A DNA stretch of 64,000 nucleotides from Bradyrhizobium sp. MOS002 (GTDB lineage: Bacteria > Pseudomonadota > Alphaproteobacteria > Rhizobiales > Xanthobacteraceae): NCBI RefSeq assembly GCF_003020115.1, contig NZ_PYFX01000009.1, forward strand, positions 147,471 to 211,470, given 5' to 3'. The notes under the pieces are model-generated. The model was not told the DNA's origin and searched no databases. It saw nothing but the letters and a program-made list of their open reading frames with translations. A program made the position numbers and the translations under genes. The stretch's first letter is position 1; every line of letters starts with the position of its first letter. Of this stretch, positions 27,408 through 35,427 are shown piece by piece.

Positions 27408-27641
27408 ATGCAGAACATCGCAGAGCATATGGAAGTGATCGGCGCCGACGGCGTCCACATCGGCACCGTCGACAAGGTCGAAGGCAATCGCATCAAGCTG
27501 ACCAAGAAGGACAGCGGCGAGGGCAGCCACAAGGGTCACCACCACTTCATCGACAAGGGCCTCGTCGCCGATATCGAGGGCAACAAGGTCCGCCTCTCGG
27601 CCAAGGCCGATGTCGCCGTGACGATGGAAGAGGAAAAGTAG
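27408..27641 (+). CDS. DUF2171-family protein
   Basis: 77 residues (MQNIAEHMEVIGADG). It contains HMEVIGADGVHIGTVD and KLTKKDSGEGSHKGHHHFID, the PRC-barrel-like pattern of DUF2171. ATG 27408 has AAGGAA about 8 nt upstream; an in-frame start at 27366 would add 14 unlike residues. Family members often lie near stress genes in rhizobia; role unknown. Confidence 0.8.
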   Translation: MQNIAEHMEVIGADGVHIGTVDKVEGNRIKLTKKDSGEGSHKGHHHFIDKGLVADIEGNKVRLSAKADVAVTMEEEK

Positions 27642-27727
27642 CGGCCGCGCCCTTCCGTTCCTGATCCGTACCGCTATCCGCCCGCCTGCACGTTCCGGTA
27701 GCTTCTGACTTCGTTGCGTATCATCGA

Positions 27728-30016
27728 GTGCAGGGAATGGCGGAGCCGGGCCGGCCGGTACGGTCGCAGGGGATCGCGGGGACGTGGCGCGCGGGCCGCA
27801 CCGCGTCTGCGGGCGGCTTTGCGCCTGCAGGCCTCGACCTCTGGACCTCGCTGGCCGAGACCCTCCGCGCCTGGCTACGCGCCGAGGCTGGCGCCGGGAG
27901 GCTGTTGCCTTGGGTGCCCGTCGCGTTTGGCTGCGGCATCGCGCTTTATTTCTCCGCCGATCATGAGCCGGTGCTGTGGGTCGTTGCCACGACCGCCGTC
28001 GCGCTCCTGCTCGGCGCGGCTCTGTTGCGGCGGAGCCGGCTGTTCGCCCCGGCCATCATGATCGCGGCAGTCGCAGCCGGCTTTGCCGTCGCGACGTGGA
28101 AGACAGCGCGCATCGCCCACCCGGTGCTGGCAAAGGCGCTCTATTCGGTGCCGTTGTCGGGCTTCGTCGAGGCTCGCGACATCCGCGAGCGTACCGACCG
28201 TTTCGTGCTGCGCGTTACGGCGATGGAGGCGCAACGCAGCGACGTCAGGCTCGAGCGTGTGCGCCTGTCGGTCCGCAAGGGCACCGCGCCGGAGGTCGGC
28301 AGCTTCGTTCAGCTGAAGGCGCGGCTGATGCCGCCGCTCGCGCCGGTGCGGCCCGGCAGCTACGACTTTTCGCGTGACATGTTCTTCCAGGGCATCGGCG
28401 CCTCAGGCTTCGCGATGGGTGCGATCACGGTGGCGGCGCCGCCTGAGACCGCCGGCTTGCGGCTGCGTTACGCGGCCTTCATGCAAGGCCTGCGCGATGC
28501 GATCGACGCCCGCATCCGGGCGACGCTCGACGGCGACAACCGGGCGATCGCGACCGCGCTGCTCACCGGGCGGCGCGATGCAATCACCACGCCCGTCAAC
28601 GACGCGATGTTCATCTCCGGCCTCGGCCACGTGCTCTCGATCTCCGGCTACCACATGGCCGTCGTTGCCGGTGTCGTGTTCTTCGCGGTGCGCGCGCTGC
28701 TTGCTCTGATCCCGGGACTGGCAGCCGGCTTCGCCATCAAGAAATGGTCGGCCGCCGCCGCGCTGGTCGCCGCTGCGTTCTACCTGCTGCTGTCGGGCGC
28801 GGAGGTCGCAACGCAAAGATCGTTCTTCATGACCGCGGTGGTGCTGATCGCGGTGATGGTCGATCGCCGTGCCATCACCTTCCGCACGCTGGCGGTGGCC
28901 GCGCTGATCGTGCTGGCGGTCGCGCCGGAAGCGCTGGTGCATCCGAGTTTTCAGATGTCGTTCGCGGCAACGCTGGGGCTGGTGGCGCTGGTGCAGATCG
29001 GCATGCCCAATTTGTTTGCCTCGCCGGATCATTCGGCGACCGCGCGGATTGCGATGTGGGGTGGCCGCGAGATCGCGATGCTGTTCATGGCTTCGCTGAT
29101 TGCGGGACTTGCGACCACGCCCTATGCCGCGTTCCACTTCCACCGTGTCACGCCGTTCGGCGTGCTCGCCAATCTCGGCGCGATGCCGGTGGTCTCCGCG
29201 CTGGTGATGCCGGCGGGACTGTTGGGGCTGCTTGCTGCGCCGTTCGGGCTGGATAGCGTATTCTGGTGGCTGATGGGGCTCGGCATCGACTGGATGGTCG
29301 CGGTCTCGCGCTGGGTCGCGGCATTGCCGGGCGCGGTCGGCTGCATCCCGGCGTTCGGGATCGCGCCGCTGATCGCGGCGAGCCTGGGAATCATCGTGCT
29401 GGGCCTGTTGCGCACGCCGCTGCGCTGGTCCGGCGCCTTGGTGCTGCTGGCAGCGATCCTCTGGGGACTGTCGGCGCGGCAGCCCGACATCCTGATTGCC
29501 GGGGATGGCGCGAGCGTCGCGGTGCGGGGCAGAGACGGACATCTGCACCTGATCAGGACGAGCAAGGACAGCTTTCTGCTCAAGGAGTGGCTCGCGGCCG
29601 ACGCAGATCCGCGCGATGCCGGCCGAGCCTCGCTGGCCGATGGCGTGTCCTGTGACGAATCCGGCTGTGTGACGCCACTGGCCGACGGGAGGCTGGTCGC
29701 CCTGGCGCTGCGCGTCGACGCTCTCGCGGACGATTGCAGTCGAGCCGCGCTGGTGGTGACGGCACGTCCCGCGCCGCCCGATTGCGCGGCGATGGTGGTC
29801 GATCGGCAGCGGCTCGCCAGCCAGAGCGCGCTGGCGCTGACGCAGCGTGGTGACGGTTTCGTGGTTCAGGCGGTGAGGGCGAGAGGCACGAGCCGCCCCT
29901 GGTTGCCGGCCGGCGCCGGCGAAGGTGATTTCGACGGCAGTCTTGCGCCGAAGACGACCGCGCCTCGCATTAGGGACGCAACGCCGGCGGAGACCGACTT
30001 GCAGGCCGACGATTGA
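27728..30016 (+). CDS. comEC: ComEC/Rec2-family membrane protein
   Basis: 762 residues; start GTG 27728 or ATG 27737. A DUF4131-like region (about 55-230) precedes the Competence domain with the signature LSISGYHMAVVAGVV and roughly ten hydrophobic helices (about 255-590). The C-terminal 170 residues correspond to where ComEC has its beta-lactamase-like domain, but no HxHxDH metal motif is seen. In the family it forms the DNA channel for transformation; whether this shortened form does so is unknown. Confidence 0.85.
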   Translation: MQGMAEPGRPVRSQGIAGTWRAGRTASAGGFAPAGLDLWTSLAETLRAWLRAEAGAGRLLPWVPVAFGCGIALYFSADHEPVLWVVATTAVALLLGAALLRRSRLFAPAIMIAAVAAGFAVATWKTARIAHPVLAKALYSVPLSGFVEARDIRERTDRFVLRVTAMEAQRSDVRLERVRLSVRKGTAPEVGSFVQLKARLMPPLAPVRPGSYDFSRDMFFQGIGASGFAMGAITVAAPPETAGLRLRYAAFMQGLRDAIDARIRATLDGDNRAIATALLTGRRDAITTPVNDAMFISGLGHVLSISGYHMAVVAGVVFFAVRALLALIPGLAAGFAIKKWSAAAALVAAAFYLLLSGAEVATQRSFFMTAVVLIAVMVDRRAITFRTLAVAALIVLAVAPEALVHPSFQMSFAATLGLVALVQIGMPNLFASPDHSATARIAMWGGREIAMLFMASLIAGLATTPYAAFHFHRVTPFGVLANLGAMPVVSALVMPAGLLGLLAAPFGLDSVFWWLMGLGIDWMVAVSRWVAALPGAVGCIPAFGIAPLIAASLGIIVLGLLRTPLRWSGALVLLAAILWGLSARQPDILIAGDGASVAVRGRDGHLHLIRTSKDSFLLKEWLAADADPRDAGRASLADGVSCDESGCVTPLADGRLVALALRVDALADDCSRAALVVTARPAPPDCAAMVVDRQRLASQSALALTQRGDGFVVQAVRARGTSRPWLPAGAGEGDFDGSLAPKTTAPRIRDATPAETDLQADD

Positions 30017-30025
30017 CCGGGCCGG

Positions 30026-30961
30026 TTACAAGTACCAAGCCAGCACGGCGTCGAGCGTGTTGTTGCCGATGACCGGCAGGGCCACCATCCGGCTCAGTCC
30101 GGATGCGCAGGCTTCAAGACCGGCGACCGAGCCGTCATGCGCCAGATCGTCGTTGAGCGCGGGCATGGCGGTGGCCCAGGCCCCGCCGATGCTGCCTTCG
30201 CCCCTGGCGATGGATTTTTCCGCATAGATCGCGGCAAGGTCGGTCTGCGCGCTGCAATCGCCGGCGCGGAACACCGAGCGGGTCTCGTTCGGGATCCAGA
30301 TCTCGAAGCGTCGCGCAATTGGTGTGGCCTGCGCGGAGAGGAATGTCAGGACCCAGGTCTGGTCCGCGCCGGTCCGATAGGGCACGCCGACGCCAAAATT
30401 GATCCCGACCTTGGCCGCATCCTCCCAGCGCAGAAAACTCCTGGCGTCGTGCAGGTCCTTGATGATCAGCGGCAGGCCCGCTTTCCAGGTGCGGCCAGGC
30501 AGGCCAAAGCCGCGAGGAAATTTGGTGTGGCGGGAGTTGAATTCGAACATGTCGGCGGTGCCATAATAGCCATCGACAAGCCCCATCTCGTGGGAGGCAT
30601 CAGGGTCGTTGTGCCAGAGCTCGATCGCCCCGACATGCGCTTCGTCGTCGCCGCAGAACAGTACCATGATGGCTTGCAGGAATTCACCTGCAAACACCGG
30701 CACCGCGACGCCGCAGGTGAGGCCGGCCGCGAGCGCCTGATCGGTCCGCTTGAAATAGGAGTTGGCGAATTTGGTGAGGATCACGGGGTGGCCCGACGCC
30801 CAGGCCTTGCCCGGAAGTCCCTCGTCATATCCGAAGTGCAGCTCTTCGCTGACGGCCTTGAACGCGGACAGCCCTTCGCCGTAGAGGCCGCCACCAAACT
30901 CCAGCCGCGTGCGCGTCCGATCGGGCACCCAGAGTTCAACGACGCGAAGGAAGGTTTTCAT
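30026..30961 (-). CDS. Protein of three tandem GAF-like modules
   Basis: 311 residues from ATG 30961 (MKTFLRVVELW). Three copies repeat with a period of about 105 residues: ELW at 9-11, ELW at 114-116, EIW at 220-222; then GLPGKAW at 48-54, GLPGRTW at 153-159, SIGGAW at 257-262; then GVAVPV, GVGVPY, MVALPV. The pattern fits GAF folds without an output domain, so it may be a ligand-sensing or scaffold protein. No signal peptide. The 3' end lies 9 nt from the comEC stop on the other strand. Confidence 0.7.
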   Translation of the reverse strand: MKTFLRVVELWVPDRTRTRLEFGGGLYGEGLSAFKAVSEELHFGYDEGLPGKAWASGHPVILTKFANSYFKRTDQALAAGLTCGVAVPVFAGEFLQAIMVLFCGDDEAHVGAIELWHNDPDASHEMGLVDGYYGTADMFEFNSRHTKFPRGFGLPGRTWKAGLPLIIKDLHDARSFLRWEDAAKVGINFGVGVPYRTGADQTWVLTFLSAQATPIARRFEIWIPNETRSVFRAGDCSAQTDLAAIYAEKSIARGEGSIGGAWATAMPALNDDLAHDGSVAGLEACASGLSRMVALPVIGNNTLDAVLAWYL

Positions 30962-31186
30962 CGAGCGTGTCCGCCGTCTCAAGCCCTGACAGCATCGGTC
31001 ATTTGGCTGCGAAGCGGACGTTCAAAATTCAGGCAGGGCGGCTCAAACTTCGTGCGGCGGAGAGGTGCAACGGCTTGGTCCATCCGCTTGGATTTCGCGG
31101 GACGCAAGCCATACCATCTCGCCGGCCGCGACCGGCGATGGCAATTCAATCCTGACCTCCGAACTCGTAGCCGGAGGGCGGCTGTG

Positions 31187-31621
31187 TCAGCCGATCGGCA
31201 GGTGCGTGACGGTCGGCTGCCGGTCGGCGATGATCTGCGCCTTGTGCTCGCGCTCCGTGACTGGCTGGGTCACAGGCAGTTGCAGCACGGTTGCGCGCTG
31301 GCCTTCGACGAGTTGCGTCACCAGCACGTATTTGCCGTCGGGGAATTCGATCGCGTCATGATGGCGGTCGGGAACGTGCGGATCGATCTTGCCGAACTTG
31401 CCAACGCGGGAATTGATGGTGCGCGTCCAGATCCAGCGATTGTCGTAGCGGACGTCGTCGGCGAAGGCGAGCTCCGTTCCCGGCAGCAGGCAGACGGCGA
31501 CGGAAGGATCGGCCGCGGAGGCGAAGCCGCGCGTCGAGGTGCCGCGGAAGCTTGTCGTGACGATCGTCTCGCCGACTTCGGCGGGGCGCGACGCGACGGC
31601 ATGCAGGCTGTAGTCACACAT
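31187..31621 (-). CDS. Conserved-looking hypothetical protein
   Basis: 144 residues starting MCDYSLHAVASRPAEVG with GGAGCACCCG before the ATG. It contains VGETIVTTSFRGTSTRGFAS, LPGTELAF and VGKFGKIDPHVPDRHHDAIEFPDGKYVLVTQL, a compact alpha-beta-rich pattern with a strongly biased codon use like its neighbours. No membrane helix or signal peptide. I do not recognise a family. It stands alone on the minus strand. Confidence 0.65.
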   Translation of the reverse strand: MCDYSLHAVASRPAEVGETIVTTSFRGTSTRGFASAADPSVAVCLLPGTELAFADDVRYDNRWIWTRTINSRVGKFGKIDPHVPDRHHDAIEFPDGKYVLVTQLVEGQRATVLQLPVTQPVTEREHKAQIIADRQPTVTHLPIG

Positions 31622-32116
31622 CGGGTGCTCCTCATGCTGGGATAGCAACCCGCGTCTCTTCGAGGCGCAGGCCTCTATCAGAGTGGAAGCACGAACGCTC
31701 TGCTTGGTTGTAGGCAAATCTGCGGCTGGTTTCCGCAAGCCGCGATCACATTATCTTTCCTGCAATCAATAGGAACAAAGCCTGCTGCGATGCATTCGGC
31801 AGGCGCGTCTCCGAATGTTGCCAGCCTGGATATTGCCGGTTTGGCTGCAACGGTTGCTCGATCGCATTCCGCGCGTTGCGGACGATCGCTGGCCGCCATT
31901 TCCTCGAACACTTGGGCCGCGCAGCGGTGCTGCTTGGTGGGCGTCGCGAGGAGCTACGCCAGGAGGAGGGGCCGGATAATCTGTGCAGAACCAGAAAGAC
32001 TATCCAGCCGGAGCGGACGATGATCCGCTCCAATCTGTGACCGGCAATGCCGATCGGAAGCGCGCGAGGCGCCAAGCACTTCCGGTATGAACTCCCGGTA
32101 TCGAGTACTCCCGGTA
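31622..32116. other. Intergenic region downstream of lexA
   Basis: About 495 nt without a convincing gene. It contains a perfect 8-bp hairpin (GGAGCGGA at 32010-32017 with TCCGCTCC at 32024-32031) and most of a four-copy tandem repeat at 32078-32132 that runs into the lexA 3' end. Short open frames here have atypical composition and were not called. Confidence 0.6.
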
Positions 32117-32132
32117 TCAGTACTTCCGGTAC
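32078..32132. repeat. Four-copy tandem repeat at the lexA 3' end
   Basis: ACTTCCGGTAT (32078), ACTCCCGGTAT (32091), ACTCCCGGTAT (32107) and ACTTCCGGTAC (32122) are spaced 13, 16 and 15 nt apart. The last copy encodes the LexA C-terminal Tyr-Arg-Lys on the minus strand, and the stop codon falls between copies three and four, so the repeat appears to have grown out of the gene end. Confidence 0.75.
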
Positions 32133-32818
32133 AGCCCGATCAGCTTGCCCTGAATCTTCACGCGGTTGGGCGGCAGGATGCGGACCTCATAGGCCGCGTT
32201 GGCGGGCTCGAGTGCGATCGAGGCGCCGCGCCGGCGGAAGCGCTTCAGCGTCGCTTCCTCGTCGTCGATCAGCGCCACCACGATGTCGCCGGTATCGGCG
32301 CTCTCGTTGCGCTGAATCAGCGCCATGTCGCCGTCGAGGATGCCGGCCTCGACCATGGAATCGCCGCGCACTTCGAGCGCGTAATGCTCGCCCGAGCCGA
32401 GCATGTCAGGCGGTACGCTGATGGTATGGCTGCGGGTCTGCAACGCCTCGATCGGCGTGCCGGCCGCGATGCGACCCATCACCGGCACCGCGACGGGACG
32501 TTCGCCCTCGTCCGCGGGCAGGCTGGAGCTCGCACGCACCTTGCCGAGATTGCCCTCGATGACGCTCGGCGTGAAGCCGCGGCGGCTGCCGGCGGCTGCC
32601 TGGAGCTCGGGCAGCTTGATGACTTCAATCGCACGGGCGCGGTTGGGCAGGCGTCGGATGAAGCCACGCTCCTCGAGCGCCGTGATCAGGCGATGGATGC
32701 CCGACTTCGAGCGCAGGTCGAGCGCATCCTTCATCTCGTCGAAGGAGGGCGGTACGCCGCTTTCCTTCAGACGTTCACTGATGAACCGCAGAAGCTCGTA
32801 TTGTTTGCGCGTTAACAT
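32117..32818 (-). CDS. lexA: LexA repressor
   Basis: SOS repressor and self-cleaving serine protease. N-terminal winged helix (LTRKQYELLRFISERL, with SFDEMKDALDL), cleavage site Ala119-Gly120 in GRIAAGT, catalytic Ser154 (GDSMVEAG) and Lys192 (EEATLKRF). ATG 32818 gives 233 residues; ATG 32827 is also in frame. A perfect GTTC-N7-GTTC box lies about 100 nt upstream, implying autoregulation. Confidence 0.96.
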   Translation of the reverse strand: MLTRKQYELLRFISERLKESGVPPSFDEMKDALDLRSKSGIHRLITALEERGFIRRLPNRARAIEVIKLPELQAAAGSRRGFTPSVIEGNLGKVRASSSLPADEGERPVAVPVMGRIAAGTPIEALQTRSHTISVPPDMLGSGEHYALEVRGDSMVEAGILDGDMALIQRNESADTGDIVVALIDDEEATLKRFRRRGASIALEPANAAYEVRILPPNRVKIQGKLIGLYRKY

Positions 32819-32892
32819 CTCGACCAAAGTCCCCCGGTTGATGTCGTCCGATTCCGAGACGCTGAATTCGGCAATATGCCGCTACATGCTCG

Positions 32893-32907
32893 AAACAAAT
32901 CATGAAC
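32893..32907. promoter_or_regulatory. Degenerate second SOS box of lexA
   Basis: AAAC-AAATCAT-GAAC matches the alphaproteobacterial GAAC-N7-GAAC box with one mismatch in the left half. It lies 11 nt closer to lexA than the perfect box, so LexA could bind both. Confidence 0.45.
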
Positions 32908-32918
32908 AGACACTATAT

Positions 32919-32933
32919 GTTCGATACATGTTC
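32919..32933. promoter_or_regulatory. SOS box (GTTC-N7-GTTC)
   Basis: GTTC-GATACAT-GTTC is an exact match to the direct-repeat LexA site of alphaproteobacteria. It lies in the 176-nt gap between moeA and lexA, about 100 nt before the lexA start, so lexA has its own damage-regulated promoter although moeA precedes it on the same strand. Confidence 0.85.
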
Positions 32934-32994
32934 CGCAACTGCTTAATTTACCGTGAACAGAGCAAAGTTGGCGGAACGCGCATTGCCGGTGCGC

Positions 32995-34206
32995 TCAGAC
33001 GGGGAGCCGCAACACTTCGCAAGCCGTGCCGGCTTCGGCCTTCGGCGCGAACGGTGCGCGCACGAGAAGTACCTGTGCTGCAGCGAGATTCGCAAGCAGC
33101 GAAGAGTCCTGATGATTGACGGGAAGAACGACGCGTGTGCCGTCGTCACGCTCCTCAAGATGCGCGCGCAGATAGTCCTCGCGCTGGTCGTTGGCGCCGA
33201 CGTCGCGGCCGAGCACGGCGCGTTCACGGCGATGGTGAATCACCGAACGGCCGGACAGGGCGCGAATCAGCGGCACCATGAACAGGAAAGCGCACACGTA
33301 GGACGACACGGGATTGCCCGGCAGGCCGATCACACCCATTGTGCCGAGCCGCCCGTGCATCATCGGCTTCCCCGGCCGCATCGCGATCTTCCAGAACGCC
33401 ATCGCGATGCCTTCGTCTCTCAGTGCCTGCTGGACCAGATCGTGGTCGCCGACCGATGCGCCGCCGGTCGTGATCAGGATGTCGGCGCCGCTCTCGCGGG
33501 CGCCGCGGATGCCGGCGGTGGTGGCCTCGAGCGTGTCGGCGGCAATCCCAAGGTCGATGGTCTCGGCGCCCTCGCTGCGCGCGAGCGCGTGCAGGGCGTA
33601 GCCGTTGGAATAGACGATCTGGCCGTGGCCGGGCGTGGTGCCCGGCATCACCAGTTCGTCGCCCGTGGCGAGAATCGCGACCCTCGGACGCCTGAAAACG
33701 GCAAGCTGCGGATGGTTCATTCCGGCGGCGAGCGCGAGGTCGCGCTCGGTGAGACGGCTTCCCTTGCGCAGGAGCACGTCGCCCTCGCGGAAATCGACGC
33801 CGGCGGGGCGGATGTGCCGACCGGCGATCGCGGCTTCCTTGATCGTGATCCGCTTGCCGTCGGCGACGGTGTCCTCCTGGATCACGACGGCGTCCGCGCC
33901 ACCGGGAACGACGCCGCCGGTGAATATCCGCACGGCCTCGCCGGCGCCGACTGTCCCCGCGAACGGCCGGCCCGCCGCGACTTCGCCGATGACGGTGAGC
34001 CCGGAATTGATCGCCGCGGCATCGGCCGCGCGCACCGCGTAGCCGTCCATCGCCGACATCGCCTGCGGCGGCTGCGTGCGCCTTGCCGCGACGTCACGCG
34101 CGAGCACGCGATGGTAGGCCTGGTCGAGGGAAATCATTTCTTCCGGCAGCGGCTCTGCACCCGCCAGCACCGCGGCAAGCGCGTCAGAAACCGGCATCAA
34201 GGCCAC
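32995..34206 (-). CDS. moeA: Molybdopterin molybdenumtransferase MoeA
   Basis: Inserts molybdate into adenylylated molybdopterin. 403 residues with QPPQAMSAMDGYAVR, GGVVPGGADAVVIQED, the molybdopterin-binding TTGGASVGDHD and MRPGKPMMHG, then GLPGNPVSSYV and a C-terminal domain IV. ATG 34206 (MALMPVSDALAAV) fits family length. Lies upstream of lexA on the same strand; its usual partner moaC is 9 kb away at 43272. Confidence 0.95.
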   Translation of the reverse strand: MALMPVSDALAAVLAGAEPLPEEMISLDQAYHRVLARDVAARRTQPPQAMSAMDGYAVRAADAAAINSGLTVIGEVAAGRPFAGTVGAGEAVRIFTGGVVPGGADAVVIQEDTVADGKRITIKEAAIAGRHIRPAGVDFREGDVLLRKGSRLTERDLALAAGMNHPQLAVFRRPRVAILATGDELVMPGTTPGHGQIVYSNGYALHALARSEGAETIDLGIAADTLEATTAGIRGARESGADILITTGGASVGDHDLVQQALRDEGIAMAFWKIAMRPGKPMMHGRLGTMGVIGLPGNPVSSYVCAFLFMVPLIRALSGRSVIHHRRERAVLGRDVGANDQREDYLRAHLEERDDGTRVVLPVNHQDSSLLANLAAAQVLLVRAPFAPKAEAGTACEVLRLPV

Positions 34207-34426
34207 GGCGAAAACTCCTGCTCGGCACGTTCGGGCGAATGTTCCGCAAGTCTTCTAGCCGAGCGTGGGCGCAGAGGCAAAAACAGCTGAGCGGGCACAG
34301 TCATCCCGCCGCCTTGTTCCGGAAGGCAGGATCAAGCGCGTCGCGGCATGATCCGAAGAACTTGTCAGATCGGCAGGAAGGCGGTCATGGCAAGGCGAGA
34401 CCGACGAGTGCCCCGGCCTGCATTGA

Positions 34427-34618
34427 TCAGCTCCCTGGCTGCCCGGGCGTTACGTCGGGCGCTTTGGGTCCCTGATCCTTGTCGGGCAGCGGATCGGCCT
34501 GGGATTTCAGGTCGGCGGCCTTGCTCACAAGCTTGGCGGAAAGGTCCGAGTCTGAAGTTGTCCTCGCGAATTCAAGAAGAAGAGAGGCCTGCTTGGTGAG
34601 GTAGGTTTTGCCCAGCAC
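34427..34618 (-). CDS. Small hypothetical protein
   Basis: 63 residues from GTG 34618 (the frame is open to 34726 with earlier starts). The part GKTYLTKQASLLLEFART, LSAKLVSKAADLKSQ looks like two amphipathic helices, then a Pro/Asp-rich tail. The composition resembles short cytosolic rhizobial proteins of unknown role. The ribosome-binding site is weak, so the start and even the gene are uncertain. Confidence 0.4.
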   Translation of the reverse strand: MLGKTYLTKQASLLLEFARTTSDSDLSAKLVSKAADLKSQADPLPDKDQGPKAPDVTPGQPGS

Positions 34619-34647
34619 GATGATGCATCCGTCCGTAGAAGTCCCAA

Positions 34648-34664
34648 CGGACTCTAAGAGTCCG
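34648..34664. repeat. Short perfect hairpin
   Basis: CGGACTC (34648-34654) and GAGTCCG (34658-34664) pair around TAA. A second hairpin, CAATTTC (34724-34730) with GAAATTG (34734-34740), lies 60 nt on. Both are in the AT-richer gap between the small ORF and the HAD gene. They may be regulatory or relics. Confidence 0.45.
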
Positions 34665-34786
34665 GAAGGCGGTATTCCGTTCCGGGAACTCTGTACAAAA
34701 ATGCACAAAGTGATCGGGTTCCTCAATTTCTTCGAAATTGGTCCCGTCGGGCCGTGCCGCGTGGGTTTCGCGACACCGGATCGTCG

Positions 34787-35419
34787 TCAAATGCCCAATG
34801 CCTTCAATGCGTTCCCGACGTCACGCGGCGAGGTCACGTGCACCGCCGTCAAGCCGCGCGCCCGCGCTCCCTCGATGTTTTCGGCAAGATCGTCGAAGAA
34901 CACGATACGCCCGGCGGGCGCGCCGATCGCCGCAACGACGTGGTCGAAGGCCTCCGCATCCGGTTTGCGCAGGCCGATGCTGGACGACAAATACAGCTCG
35001 TGGAAATGGCCGAGGAGGCTGGCATATTCCCTCGAGAAATGGTCCACGTGCGGCCGGTTCGTGTTGGAGAAAGCGTAGAGCGGCATCTGCTTCGCTGCGC
35101 GCGGCAGCAGCTCGGCGATGTCAGGCATTTCACCGGCGAAGATCGCGTTCCAGCCTTCCAGGAACTGCGCATCCGAAATGCCGATTCCGAGCGAGTCTCG
35201 CAACGAGGCGAAATAATCCTCATCGCTGATCTTGCCCATCTCGTGCAACCGATAGGCTTCGCTGTCGCGCACATAGCGCGCGACGATGGATTCGGGCTTG
35301 CAGCCGGCGTGTCCCGCCCAGCAGGCGATCGCCTTGGAGAAATCGATATCGAGCACCACGCGGCCGAGATCGAACAGAAGCGCATCCGCGCTGCCGGGAG
35401 AGAGCGAGGTCACCTGCAT
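34787..35419 (-). CDS. HAD-superfamily phosphatase, YihX-like
   Basis: 210 residues. Motif I LLFDLGRVVLDIDF places nucleophile Asp17; the second Asp of classical DxD is replaced by Gly, as in YihX-type subfamily IA enzymes. Motif II is in YAFSNTN, motif III Lys in GLRKPDAEAF, motif IV FFDDLAENI. The family dephosphorylates sugar phosphates such as alpha-glucose-1-phosphate; the actual substrate is not shown. Starts ATG 35419 or GTG 35413 (better RBS spacing). Stop of the upstream dehydrogenase gene is 8 nt away, so they are probably co-transcribed. Confidence 0.88.
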   Translation of the reverse strand: MQVTSLSPGSADALLFDLGRVVLDIDFSKAIACWAGHAGCKPESIVARYVRDSEAYRLHEMGKISDEDYFASLRDSLGIGISDAQFLEGWNAIFAGEMPDIAELLPRAAKQMPLYAFSNTNRPHVDHFSREYASLLGHFHELYLSSSIGLRKPDAEAFDHVVAAIGAPAGRIVFFDDLAENIEGARARGLTAVHVTSPRDVGNALKALGI

Positions 35420-35427
35420 CCTTTCAC

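Noticed and set aside
34229..34244. Possible SOS box before moeA
   Set aside because: GTTC and GTTC are 8 nt apart; LexA sites in this class need 7.
34346..34355. GCATGATCCG as a third copy of the 1461/8296 repeat
   Set aside because: Only one half is recognisable and no inverted partner follows.
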